From: Bryobacterales bacterium
GTDB lineage: Bacteria; Acidobacteriota; Terriglobia; Bryobacterales; Bryobacteraceae
Assembly (NCBI GenBank): GCA_020847975.1
Contig: JADLBD010000052.1
Location: 1-38,195, forward strand
DNA length: 38,195 nucleotides
Direction of reading: 5' to 3'
The position numbers were made by a program, and so were the translations under genes. The notes under the pieces were generated by a model that worked only from the letters and a program-made list of their open reading frames with translations, had not been told where the DNA came from and searched no databases. Below, piece by piece: positions 1 to 7,580 of the stretch. Within the stretch, counting starts at the first letter, position 1, and every line of letters begins with the position of its first letter.

Positions 1-320
1 AATATTCAAACGGCCCTTCCGGTCCCGTTCCCACTAACTTGGGTCCGGACTGTGCCCTCACTACCGTTGGGGTAGTGAACGTCAGGCACAGCGTGGCCGC
101 TAGGGGCAACACACTTGACCACCAAAGTTTCATTCCCTTCCTCCAGGCAAAAATCCAAACTCTATCCTTAACTGAAGACTACAGTTTATCTCCAGCGCGA
201 AGCTATAGCTGCTTGCTTCGCCCCATTGTTCACGGTGCTAGCGATAAAGCCAATGGTAACAGAGTATACACAATTTGATCAGCAGTGTATACGCCGATTC
301 TACCTCGTTGATTCTACCTC
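1..320. other. AT-richer non-coding stretch with nested inverted repeats
   Basis: No convincing gene is visible; the only open frame (39-278, +) has no recognisable protein features and runs through the hairpins. The base composition is visibly less G+C-rich than the genes that follow. It holds a nested stem (CTGTGCC 50-56 with GGCACAG 85-91, enclosing TCACTACC 58-65 with GGTAGTGA 71-78), a stem GCGAAGC 197-203 with GCTTCGC 215-221, an inverted repeat GTATACAC 264-271 with GTGTATAC 285-292, and a direct repeat GATTCTACCTC at 296-306 and 310-320. The last repeat abuts the stop codon of the polymerase gene. It could be the edge of a structured RNA or a transposon remnant; I do not recognise it. 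Confidence 0.45.
264..292. terminator. inverted repeat downstream of the Y-family polymerase gene
   Basis: GTATACAC and GTGTATAC form a perfect 8-bp stem around a 13-nt loop, about 30 bases past the stop codon of the minus-strand polymerase gene. The position suits a transcript end, but the stem is AT-rich and no long U run follows, so a protein-binding site is equally possible. Confidence 0.35.
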
Positions 321-1490
321 TTAAGAAGGGGATTCTGCTGGCGCTCCTCTGCGGATGGCGTTTTCCCCATATTTGCGCCTGATCCGGTCGACTGCCGCCG
401 CCAGTGTGCGCAAGGAAGCATGCTCGCCGGGCAATCCATCAAACAGCGGCAGTTGTGGAGAAGGCCGGTAGATGCGGCTGACGGAGAGTGAGAGGGCGCG
501 GAGGCGCACTCGCCGTTTCCAGGCGGAGCGCAGCAAACCGGGAAGAGCGGGTTCGAAATCCATTTCAAGGTCCGATGGCGCGGCGAGCGTCAGGGAATGT
601 CCGGTTTCTTCGCGATCGGTGTAGCGCAGAGAGAGCGTGAGGCGCCGCACCTCGATGCCCTGTTCGCGAACACGCGTCATGAGCCGTTCGAGCATTGTTC
701 TCAGTGAAGCGAGAATCCGCGGCTCCTCCCAGGCTTCTTCGGCGAATTCGACCGACTCGCGCCATTGTGGGGCATTTGCAGACTGCGGCCGGACAGGATC
801 CTCGTCGACGCCTTGCGCCCGGCGCTGCCATTGCAGGGCATGGCGGCCGAGCGCGAGTTGCAGCGCATCGAGCGGCGCCGAAGCCAGCGCTCCCAGCGTG
901 CGCACCCCGGCCAGTTCGAGAGTCTCGCGCGTCTCCGGACGGATTCCTTCCAGACATCCAACGGATAACGGCGCGAGGAAAGACGCTTCGCGTCCGGGCA
1001 ATACGACGAACTCTCCAGCGGGTTTGCGGAGCCGCGATGCAATGCGCGCCACGGTTTTGTTGGCTGCGATACCCGTGGAAAACGATACTCGCAGCCAGCG
1101 CTGTACGGTTTGCCGCAACTGCCTGACAACAGGCAGAGCGCCTTTGCCATGAATGGCGCGCGTGCCAGTGAGATCGAGATAGGCGGCTCCGATGGCGACG
1201 GGTTGTACCAACGGGGTGGTTTCTTCGCAAAGGCAGAGGATCTGCTGGAAGAACTGTTCATAGAGATCGAAGTGGCCGGGAAGGACCAGGAGGGAGGGGC
1301 AGGCGCGTTTCGCGCGGCGGACGGGCATGCCGGGGCGGATGCCGGAGAGGCGGGCCTCGTTGCTGGCGGAGATCACGATGCCGCGTCTGGCGCCGCCGAT
1401 GGCGATGGGGCGGTTGCGGAGGCGCTGATCGGCGGCCTGCTCGATGGAGGCGAAGAAGCGGTCGCCATCGCAATGGACAACGGAGCGCAC
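321..1490 (-). CDS. Y-family DNA polymerase-like protein lacking the catalytic acidic pair (ImuB-like)
   Basis: The protein (389 aa from the chosen start) has the palm of a DinB/ImuB-type translesion polymerase: HCDGDRFFASIE at residues 6-17 with the metal-binding Asp8, a helix-hairpin-helix region and a little-finger domain. A clamp-binding pentapeptide QLPLF lies at 346-350. In active family members the second metal site reads S-L-D-E-A-Y-L-D; here it reads A-I-G-A-A-Y-L-D, so the Asp-Glu pair is replaced by Gly101-Ala102. That loss is typical of ImuB, which acts as a scaffold in the ImuA-ImuB-DnaE2 mutasome, but no imuA or dnaE2 is in the window. The frame stays open to 1814 but would overlap divergent rsgA; the GTG at 1490 puts Asp8 at its usual position. 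A purine-rich GGAGGAGG lies about 40 bases upstream, so the start is not certain. Family assignment is firm, exact role is inference. Confidence 0.85.
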   Translation of the reverse strand: MRSVVHCDGDRFFASIEQAADQRLRNRPIAIGGARRGIVISASNEARLSGIRPGMPVRRAKRACPSLLVLPGHFDLYEQFFQQILCLCEETTPLVQPVAIGAAYLDLTGTRAIHGKGALPVVRQLRQTVQRWLRVSFSTGIAANKTVARIASRLRKPAGEFVVLPGREASFLAPLSVGCLEGIRPETRETLELAGVRTLGALASAPLDALQLALGRHALQWQRRAQGVDEDPVRPQSANAPQWRESVEFAEEAWEEPRILASLRTMLERLMTRVREQGIEVRRLTLSLRYTDREETGHSLTLAAPSDLEMDFEPALPGLLRSAWKRRVRLRALSLSVSRIYRPSPQLPLFDGLPGEHASLRTLAAAVDRIRRKYGENAIRRGAPAESPS

Positions 1491-1497
1491 GTCTATA

Positions 1498-1513
1498 GTG
1501 TAAATTTTTACAC
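1498..1513. promoter_or_regulatory. palindromic operator candidate upstream of the Y-family polymerase
   Basis: GTGTAAA and TTTACAC form a perfect 7-bp dyad with a 2-bp centre, eight bases upstream of the GTG start of the polymerase-like gene and in the divergent gap before rsgA. The size and position fit a dimeric repressor site. SOS control is common for this polymerase class, but the sequence does not match a LexA box I know for certain. Confidence 0.45.
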
Positions 1514-1645
1514 GTAGAAGCTCAACCTCCTCCCGCGCTATCCTCTTTGCTTGCCTCTGCCTGTCCTTGTCTCCATCCTCTAGCCATCCTCCGGCGCTCC
1601 GGGCGCCGCTCCTGATTAGTGTGTCCGCACAAAAAGGATTTCCCA

Positions 1646-2671
1646 ATGGAGTTGTCTCTGTTTGGATGGAGCGACCATTTCGCTCAGGCATTTTCCCGTT
1701 GCGAGCCCGCACTTTCCCCCGAGCGCGTCGCTTCGGAAACCCGTGGACATTATGAACTATGGATGGTGGGCGGTATCCGGACAGCCCGTCTTCCCGGCGC
1801 CTGGAAGGGCCCAACGCCGGTTACTGGAGATTGGGTAGGCTTCGACGCGGATCACGTCATCCGCTGTCTGCTTCCGCGCCGGAGCAAAGTGTCGCGCAAA
1901 AAGGCGGGCCGCGTGTTCGAGGAACAGGCGCTGGCGGCCAATGTGGATGTCCTGTTTCTGGTGACGGGACTGGACCGCGATTTCAACGTGCGCCGCCTGG
2001 AGCGCTACCTAATGATGACGAACGAGAGCGGAGTGTCACCAGTGGTGATCTTGAACAAAGCCGATCTCGCCAGTGATCCGATCGAGGCGATGCGTTGTGT
2101 GGACGCGATCGCGCCGGGGGCGCCCGCCGTACTCATGTCGGCTCTGAGCGAATCGGATGTGGCCCAGTTGCACCGCTATGTGGAACCGGGAGAGACAGCC
2201 GTCCTGCTCGGGTCCTCGGGCGCCGGCAAATCCACGATCGTCAACCGTCTTCTGCAAGCGGAGGTTCAGCGGGCGCAACCGGTGCGGGAGTGGGACAGCC
2301 GCGGACGCCACACAACGACGGGGCGACAGATGTTTTTGCTTGCGCAGGGCTGGCTATTGATCGATACGCCAGGCTTGCGCGAGTTGGAGCCATGGGCGGG
2401 AGAAGAGGCGGCATCGGCTGTTTTCAGCGACATCGCAGAACTGGCGCGCCAGTGCCGTTTCCGGGATTGCCTGCATCGCGGAGAGCCTGGGTGTGCCGTG
2501 GCTCGGGCCATCGAGGAAGGAGTTCTTGACATGGCGCGGCTGGGGAATTTTCAAAAACTGCGCGCCGGGGCGGAGCGGTTGGAGCGGATGCAGGATATTC
2601 ATGCGGCGCACGCGGAGAAGCGGAAATGGAAGCAGATCCACAAGGCGATGCGGAATTACTCGAAATGGTAG
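1646..2671 (+). CDS. rsgA: ribosome small subunit-dependent GTPase A
   Basis: RsgA is a circularly permuted GTPase that checks late 30S ribosomal subunit maturation. The protein is 341 aa, normal for the family. An N-terminal OB-fold region is followed by the permuted G motifs: NKAD at 137-140 (G4), GSSGAGKST at 189-197 (G1, P-loop) and DTPG at 240-243 (G3). The C-terminal zinc site shows C270, C275, H277 and C283, followed by a basic tail. The ATG at 1646 is chosen because AAAAAGGA lies about eight bases upstream; an in-frame GTG nine codons earlier is possible but lacks such a site. It is transcribed divergently from the polymerase-like gene, and the 67-aa hypothetical follows 60 bp downstream. 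Confidence 0.95.
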   Translation: MELSLFGWSDHFAQAFSRCEPALSPERVASETRGHYELWMVGGIRTARLPGAWKGPTPVTGDWVGFDADHVIRCLLPRRSKVSRKKAGRVFEEQALAANVDVLFLVTGLDRDFNVRRLERYLMMTNESGVSPVVILNKADLASDPIEAMRCVDAIAPGAPAVLMSALSESDVAQLHRYVEPGETAVLLGSSGAGKSTIVNRLLQAEVQRAQPVREWDSRGRHTTTGRQMFLLAQGWLLIDTPGLRELEPWAGEEAASAVFSDIAELARQCRFRDCLHRGEPGCAVARAIEEGVLDMARLGNFQKLRAGAERLERMQDIHAAHAEKRKWKQIHKAMRNYSKW

Positions 2672-2731
2672 CGGCGGCGTACGCGAAGCGGGCGCACTCC
2701 GATACTCATCACCCGCTGGTATCATCCGAGG

Positions 2732-2935
2732 GTGAATCCTTTTTCCCAGGTGAAGGCGGCGTGGTCCGTGGGAGACACCCGCGAAGTGGAGTGCACGCGT
2801 CTGGACCGGCAGATGAATGTGGAATACGACTCCTACCGGCGTGTCTACATTGCCGATGGACATGAATGGATCATCGCCGGCCAGATAGCGAAGGAGGACG
2901 GAAGGAAGTACTACATTCTGGAGTGCACGGAATGA
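2732..2935 (+). CDS. small hypothetical protein (67 aa)
   Basis: A 67-residue frame with GTG start, lying 60 bp after rsgA on the same strand and ending just before the convergent HvfC-like gene. The product is mixed charged and hydrophobic with alternating patches (for example YRRVYIADGHEWIIAGQI), suggestive of a small beta-rich fold. I do not recognise a family and there is no signal peptide or membrane segment. A GAGGG just before the GTG is closer than ideal for a ribosome binding site. It may be a real small gene in the rsgA transcript; codon use resembles the neighbours, but a short frame in G+C-rich DNA can arise by chance. Confidence 0.5.
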   Translation: MNPFSQVKAAWSVGDTREVECTRLDRQMNVEYDSYRRVYIADGHEWIIAGQIAKEDGRKYYILECTE

Positions 2936-2939
2936 AGGT

Positions 2940-3914
2940 TCATCCGCTGATGGGAGGCGGCGAAAAGTAAAGGCGCCTGTAGGCGGCGCGCAGACATTCC
3001 CGGATCTTTTGAGGAACTCGCCCGCACAACGGAACCTCGCCGGCTGGTAGATTCGCGAGTTCCTTCCTGTACTGGCGGGCCGGCGGGTCCTGTGCGAGCT
3101 TTTGAGGAACTCGCCCGCACAACGGAACCTCGCCGGCTGGTAGATTCGCGAGTTCCTTCCTGTACTGGCGGGCCGGCGGGTCCTGTGCGAGCTGTTGCGC
3201 AGAAAGTCCCGGGTGGATCGCCGCGAGCGCCTCGCTGACGCTGCGCCGGCCATCGAACAGGCGCAGTAGCCGGTACTCGTCTTCGTCCATCTCAAACGTC
3301 GTGACCCGGTAGCGATGCCGGGTGACGGCGACAAAGCATCTTTGGGGGGAAGGAAGGTCCGGGCGCCGGCCCCGGCGCACGGCGAGGCGATAGGGATGCA
3401 CGGGATAGGGGAACGCGAAGAGCCGCCAGCAGGGGGCCGGCGATGGCCGCAGTGCGAGCAGCGCCTCATCGGGCAAGGCTGCCGGCGCTTCGACACCGGT
3501 GAGCGGTTGGCCCTCTAATCCCGGGCCATCTGCTACCTGGAGTACGGCCAGTTCCAAAGTGGCGAGGCTGATGAGGAAATCCGGCCACTGCTCACCGGGC
3601 GGACGGGTCTCTTCCAGGTAGTGCGGAAATCTGTCCGCCAGATTTGCGAGGGTATAGCCCGCAGGCGGGTGATGCCGCAGGTAGTCGAGAGCGAAGCGCC
3701 GGAAGAGGTCATCGCCCAAGGCATGTTGCAGGGCGGGGAAGATGGACGAGAGGCATTCGAGCAGGCGCGCAACATAGGATCGTTGATAGATGGCCAGCCG
3801 CTGCGCGCTGGTCAGTGTGGAAGATGGACGGACGAGCGGGAGCGCGGGCGCGGCCTCTGACCGCGTAATGGCCGCGTAGACGGTCTGCTGCAGGCGGTTC
3901 AGTTGCGTACTCAT
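2940..3914 (-). CDS. HvfC/BufC-type MNIO partner protein (DUF2063, putative DNA-binding domain family)
   Basis: The 324-aa protein begins with the helical DUF2063 domain (about residues 1-95: [18 protein letters not shown], then [20 protein letters not shown]), followed by a C-terminal region of the HvfC type that in related systems presents the precursor to the MNIO enzyme. The start is fixed by an ATGA overlap (ATG 3914-3912) with the stop of the MNIO gene, so the two are translationally coupled. Near the C-terminus a segment of 31 residues, starting [10 protein letters not shown] and ending CGRVPQK, is present twice back to back (about residues 242-272 and 273-303) because of a perfect 93-bp tandem duplication at 3006-3191. 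Despite the family name, a role in DNA binding is not expected here; partner of the MNIO is the better-supported reading. Confidence 0.88.
   Translation of the reverse strand: MSTQLNRLQQTVYAAITRSEAAPALPLVRPSSTLTSAQRLAIYQRSYVARLLECLSSIFPALQHALGDDLFRRFALDYLRHHPPAGYTLANLADRFPHYLEETRPPGEQWPDFLISLATLELAVLQVADGPGLEGQPLTGVEAPAALPDEALLALRPSPAPCWRLFAFPYPVHPYRLAVRRGRRPDLPSPQRCFVAVTRHRYRVTTFEMDEDEYRLLRLFDGRRSVSEALAAIHPGLSAQQLAQDPPARQYRKELANLPAGEVPLCGRVPQKLAQDPPARQYRKELANLPAGEVPLCGRVPQKIRECLRAAYRRLYFSPPPISG
3006..3191. repeat. perfect 93-bp tandem duplication inside the HvfC-like gene
   Basis: The segment 3006-3098 is repeated base for base at 3099-3191, adding exactly 31 codons in frame. There is no mismatch between copies, so the duplication is recent, recently homogenised, or an assembly artefact. 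Only two bases of a third copy follow. Confidence 0.95.
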
Positions 3915-4834
3915 GGCTGTTCCGCAAAGACGGGAAGCGGCGGATGCGCGCCCGGGAGCGCGGCGTCGAGATCCAAATGCGGAATGGCGGAGGCGCACGG
4001 CAACAGCGCGCCGCGCAAGTATTCCCGCGCCTTCAGCGCTTCGGCGTGCAGCACGGGGAATTCCGGAATCTTCGCATCCCATTCGAGCAGCGTCGGGACT
4101 CCGCTGGTGCGATGCGCCGCCTGCCGGTACAGCGCCCACACCGGGTCGACGACCTTCCCGTCATGCGTGTCGATGATGTGCGTTCCGCAGTGTGTGTGTC
4201 CGGCGAGGTGAAACTGCACGATGCGGTCCCGCGGCAGCGCTTCGATGTAGCGCGCCGGATCAAACCCATGGTTGAACGCGGAAACATAGACATTATTGAC
4301 GTCGAGCAGCAGCCCGCAGCCGGCTTCTTCCGCCATGGCGCGGAGAAACTCCCATTCGGAGAGTGTGTCGTTCTCGAAGGTGAGGTACGTGGACGGGTTC
4401 TCGAGAACCAGAGGGCGGTCGAGAAAATCCTGAACCACGCGGATTCGCTCGACGACGTGGACGAGGGTTTCCTCGTTCAACGGGAGCGGGAGCAGGTCAT
4501 GCGTTGTGCGCCCGAGCACTCCGGTCCAGCAAAGGTGATCGGAGATCCACCGGGGGTGGACCTCCGATGCCAAGGCTTTCAATTTGCGGAGGTAGCTGAA
4601 ATCCAGAGGGTCGGTACTGCCGATGGAAAGAGAGACGCCATGCATCACCACCGGATAGCGCTCGGCTACTCGGCGAAGCACATGGCGCGCCCAGCCCTGA
4701 GAATCGATGTAGTTCTCGCTGATGATTTCGAACCAGTCGACGGGCGGCTCTTTGGCGAGCACATAGTGGAAGTGCGGGGCGCGAAGCCCGACACCGAAGC
4801 CGAGGGAGGGCAAGCCCAGACGGGGTTCCGTCAT
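3911..4834 (-). CDS. MNIO family enzyme (DUF692, HvfB/BufB/MbnB-like)
   Basis: Multinuclear non-heme iron-dependent oxidative enzymes are TIM-barrel proteins that oxidise cysteine (or other) residues in ribosomally made peptides, as in methanobactin and bufferin biosynthesis. The 307-aa length is typical. The metal-ligand motifs are visible: HGVSLSIGS (H65), SDH (D99, H100), ENPS (E145, N146), DVNN (D178), NHG (H189), HLAGH (H209, H213), DTHDG (H224) and EWD (E251). The gene starts 6 bp after the ferritin-like gene and overlaps the HvfC-like gene by four bases, so the three are one operon. The partner fits the HvfB-HvfC pairing, but no small precursor peptide gene is seen nearby. The substrate is therefore unknown; the Cys-rich upstream protein is the obvious candidate. 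Confidence 0.93.
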   Translation of the reverse strand: MTEPRLGLPSLGFGVGLRAPHFHYVLAKEPPVDWFEIISENYIDSQGWARHVLRRVAERYPVVMHGVSLSIGSTDPLDFSYLRKLKALASEVHPRWISDHLCWTGVLGRTTHDLLPLPLNEETLVHVVERIRVVQDFLDRPLVLENPSTYLTFENDTLSEWEFLRAMAEEAGCGLLLDVNNVYVSAFNHGFDPARYIEALPRDRIVQFHLAGHTHCGTHIIDTHDGKVVDPVWALYRQAAHRTSGVPTLLEWDAKIPEFPVLHAEALKAREYLRGALLPCASAIPHLDLDAALPGAHPPLPVFAEQP

Positions 4835-4840
4835 GAGCGC

Positions 4841-6565
4841 CTAGACCGAGGTTGCCTGGACGGCCGCCCGCCGCGCGGTTCCGTCGTAGTCGACCGTGCT
4901 GATCTTCTTCGAAAGAGGCTGCGGCAACTGGCCAATTTTTTCTTTGGCGGCGAAGATCTGGCGGGCGTGGTCCCAAACGTTGGATCCGATGAGGCTCTCC
5001 AGTTGCTGCTTCGCCTCCGCAGTCCAATCCGGACCGGTCTGGGCCTGAATGGTCGCCCCGGCGGTCCGGTCAAACACCTGGTTGCCCGAAATGGGAGTCT
5101 GACAACCGCCGAATCCTTTGCAGTTGTTCTGGTCGGGAATCCATTGTTCCGAGGGTGGGAGAAGAGTCGCGGACCCGCTTGCGAGGGTGGTTCCACAAAC
5201 CGATTGACCGGTGGAGAGGAATCCGCAGCCTCCTTCATAGCGGCAGTCGTTGTTTCCTCCGCATGTATGAAGGTCCGCCGTGGCGCAGGCTCCGTTGCCG
5301 GCGGTTGTGGCGATTCCGCCCCATCCTTTTCCCGCACAGGTGTTCAGACCCTGGCACGCATTCGGCTCAAATCCGGTTTGCGCACGCATCTCCGCGGTGC
5401 GTTCATCCCAATGGAACAGGCAGAGGGGGTCCACCTGGTCCATCGCCGTCTGCACTTGCGCGGGCGTAACGCCTTTGCGCCAGACGTAGGACGGGCAGTG
5501 TCCGTACTGCCAAATCTGCGGGCCGACGTACTTGACCGACAGCATGGCGTCGTTGAAGCCCGGAACTCTCGGGTCAGGGCTGTTGGGTTGCAGGCTGCCG
5601 TTGGCAAAGCCGCTTTGCATACCGTCCACGAGGTAAGACCAGATGGTATTCAACGCGTCCTGAATGCCCGGATAGGAGGCAGCCCATTTCGGCAGGTCCG
5701 GCGACTTGATCCCGTCCGGCTCATAAAAGACGGGGCCGCCGATGACCTTCTTCCAGTCCCGCGACGAGAGAGTGGCCTGGGCATTTTCGAAACGCTTGTA
5801 ATGCGTGATCTTGCCGAACTGGTAGAAGCGCGTGCCGGCGGCGGGCCAGAATTCGGGCAGTACGTTGCCGTCGCCACCGGACCGGAACATCCCGCCAACC
5901 TTGGAAGTGACTTCGTGTCCCTCGCCCTGGTCGGCGATGGCATTGGCGAGCCTTCCGGCATCGGTCCTCTGTTTGATCACGTTGTAAAGGTAGGTGGTGG
6001 CGAAGGTGCCGTAGGCGATCTGGTTGTGATTGGGGATGAAGTGCGGATCGGAGGTGACGGGCGTCATGGCGAACGCCTGCAGGTATCCACCGAGCAATTG
6101 GAGCGTGGCGTGATACAGATCGGCAATCGAGGGGTAGATGGCCCGCGGATTCGGCGGTGGGAAGGGGTGCGGGTCCGGCTTTTCAATCGCGATCAGCGCT
6201 CCGATCACCGCGGGCAGATTCCCTAATTGAGTGGTCAAGGGCTTGCCGTTCTGTTCAAGGTGGGGAATGGTCAACTCCGCTCCGGCGCGGAGGGGAACCT
6301 GAGGGATGGAGGGGGTTACGTCGAAGGCGTTCGCCAGATTGCCGGCGCACTGGAGATGATACATCTCCTGAACGGCGACGGAGAGCGTTTCCTGCTGCAG
6401 TTGGTTCAACGGAAACGTTTTTCCGCCATCCGGCGTGTACGCCAGAGCCTTGTCCGTGAATGAATAGACGGCGGTGAGATAGAGGGGAATGGTGAAGAAT
6501 TCCACTTCCACAATCGCCTGGAGATGCTGCTTCAACAGTTCGAAATGGTTGGCCTGGAGTTGCAT
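4841..6565 (-). CDS. ferritin-like (VioB-type) domain protein with Cys-rich C-terminal half; possible MNIO substrate
   Basis: The 574-aa protein starts with a ferritin-like domain of the iminophenyl-pyruvate dimer synthase type: VEFFTIPLYL (residues 21-30), EMYHLQ with an E-x2-H pair (E67, H70), and a later EGHE (215-218) that could complete a metal site. The rest is unusual. Between residues 404 and 488 there are nine cysteines, with C-x5-C spacing four times (404/410, 435/441, 441/447, 482/488) in Gly/Asn-rich context such as CQGLNTCAGKGW and CKGFGGC. No signal peptide is seen. It lies 12 bp after the calycin-like gene and 6 bp before the MNIO gene. Seen: the fusion and the cysteines. Known: MNIOs modify Cys-rich peptides. 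Inferred: this enzyme's tail is the MNIO substrate or a metal-binding module. The ferritin-like reaction is unknown. Confidence 0.85.
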   Translation of the reverse strand: MQLQANHFELLKQHLQAIVEVEFFTIPLYLTAVYSFTDKALAYTPDGGKTFPLNQLQQETLSVAVQEMYHLQCAGNLANAFDVTPSIPQVPLRAGAELTIPHLEQNGKPLTTQLGNLPAVIGALIAIEKPDPHPFPPPNPRAIYPSIADLYHATLQLLGGYLQAFAMTPVTSDPHFIPNHNQIAYGTFATTYLYNVIKQRTDAGRLANAIADQGEGHEVTSKVGGMFRSGGDGNVLPEFWPAAGTRFYQFGKITHYKRFENAQATLSSRDWKKVIGGPVFYEPDGIKSPDLPKWAASYPGIQDALNTIWSYLVDGMQSGFANGSLQPNSPDPRVPGFNDAMLSVKYVGPQIWQYGHCPSYVWRKGVTPAQVQTAMDQVDPLCLFHWDERTAEMRAQTGFEPNACQGLNTCAGKGWGGIATTAGNGACATADLHTCGGNNDCRYEGGCGFLSTGQSVCGTTLASGSATLLPPSEQWIPDQNNCKGFGGCQTPISGNQVFDRTAGATIQAQTGPDWTAEAKQQLESLIGSNVWDHARQIFAAKEKIGQLPQPLSKKISTVDYDGTARRAAVQATSV

Positions 6566-6577
6566 TACGAGTCCTCT

Positions 6578-7423
6578 CTATTGCTTCACCAGCGTGTTGA
6601 TGTTCACGTGCGGCCATTTGATCAGTTGCCTGGGGTCGTCGAATTTGGGAAGGAAGAACAGGTCAGTCTGCTGCGAATACTGGAGTTGTTCGAAAACGGT
6701 TCCCGTGGCGGAGTCCTGGACTTTTTCGATCCAGTAAGTGGAAGCGAAATGACGGGCGTCGGCGTTCTTGACGATGAAGGGAATGTTGACGATGCCGCCT
6801 GGAGGGGTTGTGCTCACGCTGATGGTCACGGTTTCGAGAATCTTTTGCCCCTGGATGGCGTTGCGCAAGGTCGCGTTTGGGTTCGTTTTGGTGAAGCCGG
6901 GCAGAGGGGTCAGGTACGGGTCTGTGTAGCCCAGCGGGGCTCCCGTGCCGGTATCGGGAAGCGTGCTGATGTCGGGTATTTGAGGAGGTCCGGCGGCAAC
7001 GCTGCTGTTGCCGAGCGCCAGTAGCGAGTCGCCGTGAGGAACGATGGATTGGCGGGCAATGTGCAGACCTTTTGGATCCTGCGGATCGTTGAGCAGCAGC
7101 CACATTCCGTTTTCCACATGCATCGCTTCGTTGGTTTCGGCGTCGGTAATCCGCAGGTTGTACTCGATTCCCGGGATCATCAGCGTCTCCGTGCCGCTGC
7201 GGTTGGGGACAAGGGCGCCTATCGGAGCGAAGGTCAGCGTCTCGATGTAGGGGCGGACCAGAAGCAGGAATGAATTGGCGTGGGGAACCGCGATGAGATT
7301 CCAGCCTTTGCTGCCCATCCATGTTCCAAGGAGCCCGGCGAGAGGGCCTAATTGGCTCGGAATGGCTTGGGGAACGGCAGACAAGCGGACAAATTCTTTT
7401 GCATACGCAGGGGTATCGCTCAT
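6578..7423 (-). CDS. calycin/nitrobindin-like beta-barrel protein
   Basis: First gene of the MNIO operon, 281 aa. The N-terminal part has the calycin signature LGPLAGLLGTWMGSKGWN (residues 25-42, approximately), as in nitrobindin-like heme-binding barrels, followed by many alternating beta segments. I cannot identify an axial heme ligand with confidence, so heme binding is a guess. There is no signal peptide. The ATG at 7423 has AGGAAAG about ten bases upstream. It is only 12 bp from the ferritin-like gene, which suggests the two proteins work together, for example as ligand or cofactor carrier and oxidase. An alternative is a lipocalin-like binding protein for a small aromatic product. Confidence 0.65.
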   Translation of the reverse strand: MSDTPAYAKEFVRLSAVPQAIPSQLGPLAGLLGTWMGSKGWNLIAVPHANSFLLLVRPYIETLTFAPIGALVPNRSGTETLMIPGIEYNLRITDAETNEAMHVENGMWLLLNDPQDPKGLHIARQSIVPHGDSLLALGNSSVAAGPPQIPDISTLPDTGTGAPLGYTDPYLTPLPGFTKTNPNATLRNAIQGQKILETVTISVSTTPPGGIVNIPFIVKNADARHFASTYWIEKVQDSATGTVFEQLQYSQQTDLFFLPKFDDPRQLIKWPHVNINTLVKQ

Positions 7424-7496
7424 GGGAAACGGCTTTCCTTTCCAGAGAGTGGGGGCCGGGCAGGCGGCACTTCAGCCTATCTCCGGCGGTTAGAAA

Positions 7497-7525
7497 AGTA
7501 TGCGCCCACTTGCGCGAAAATGCAA
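7497..7525 (-). promoter_or_regulatory. weak promoter candidate for the MNIO operon
   Basis: On the minus strand TTGCAT (7525-7520) and CATACT (7502-7497) are separated by 17 bp, 74 bp upstream of the calycin-like start codon and inside the only sizeable gap of this block. The hexamers match the sigma-70 consensus only partly (3/6 and 4/6). The surrounding 7500-7560 is AT-richer than the genes. Confidence 0.3.
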
Positions 7526-7580
7526 ACAGTTTTCTTCTTTATTTGTGGATTTCTTATGCGGATTCCGGGCGCGGGCCGGA

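Noticed and set aside
36..130. possible attC-like recombination site (AACTTGGGTC with GACCACCAAAGTT)
   Set aside because: The arms do not fit the conserved RYYYAAC/GTTRRRY ends of integron sites.
39..278. 79-aa open frame at the left edge (+)
   Set aside because: It spans the nested hairpins, has no ribosome binding site and no recognisable protein features.
1491..1814. N-terminal extension of the polymerase-like protein
   Set aside because: It would overlap the divergent rsgA gene and has no family similarity; the polymerase core begins at the GTG at 1490.
3944..6226. 760-aa open frame on the plus strand
   Set aside because: It is antisense to the MNIO and ferritin-like genes and looks like a G+C-rich shadow frame.
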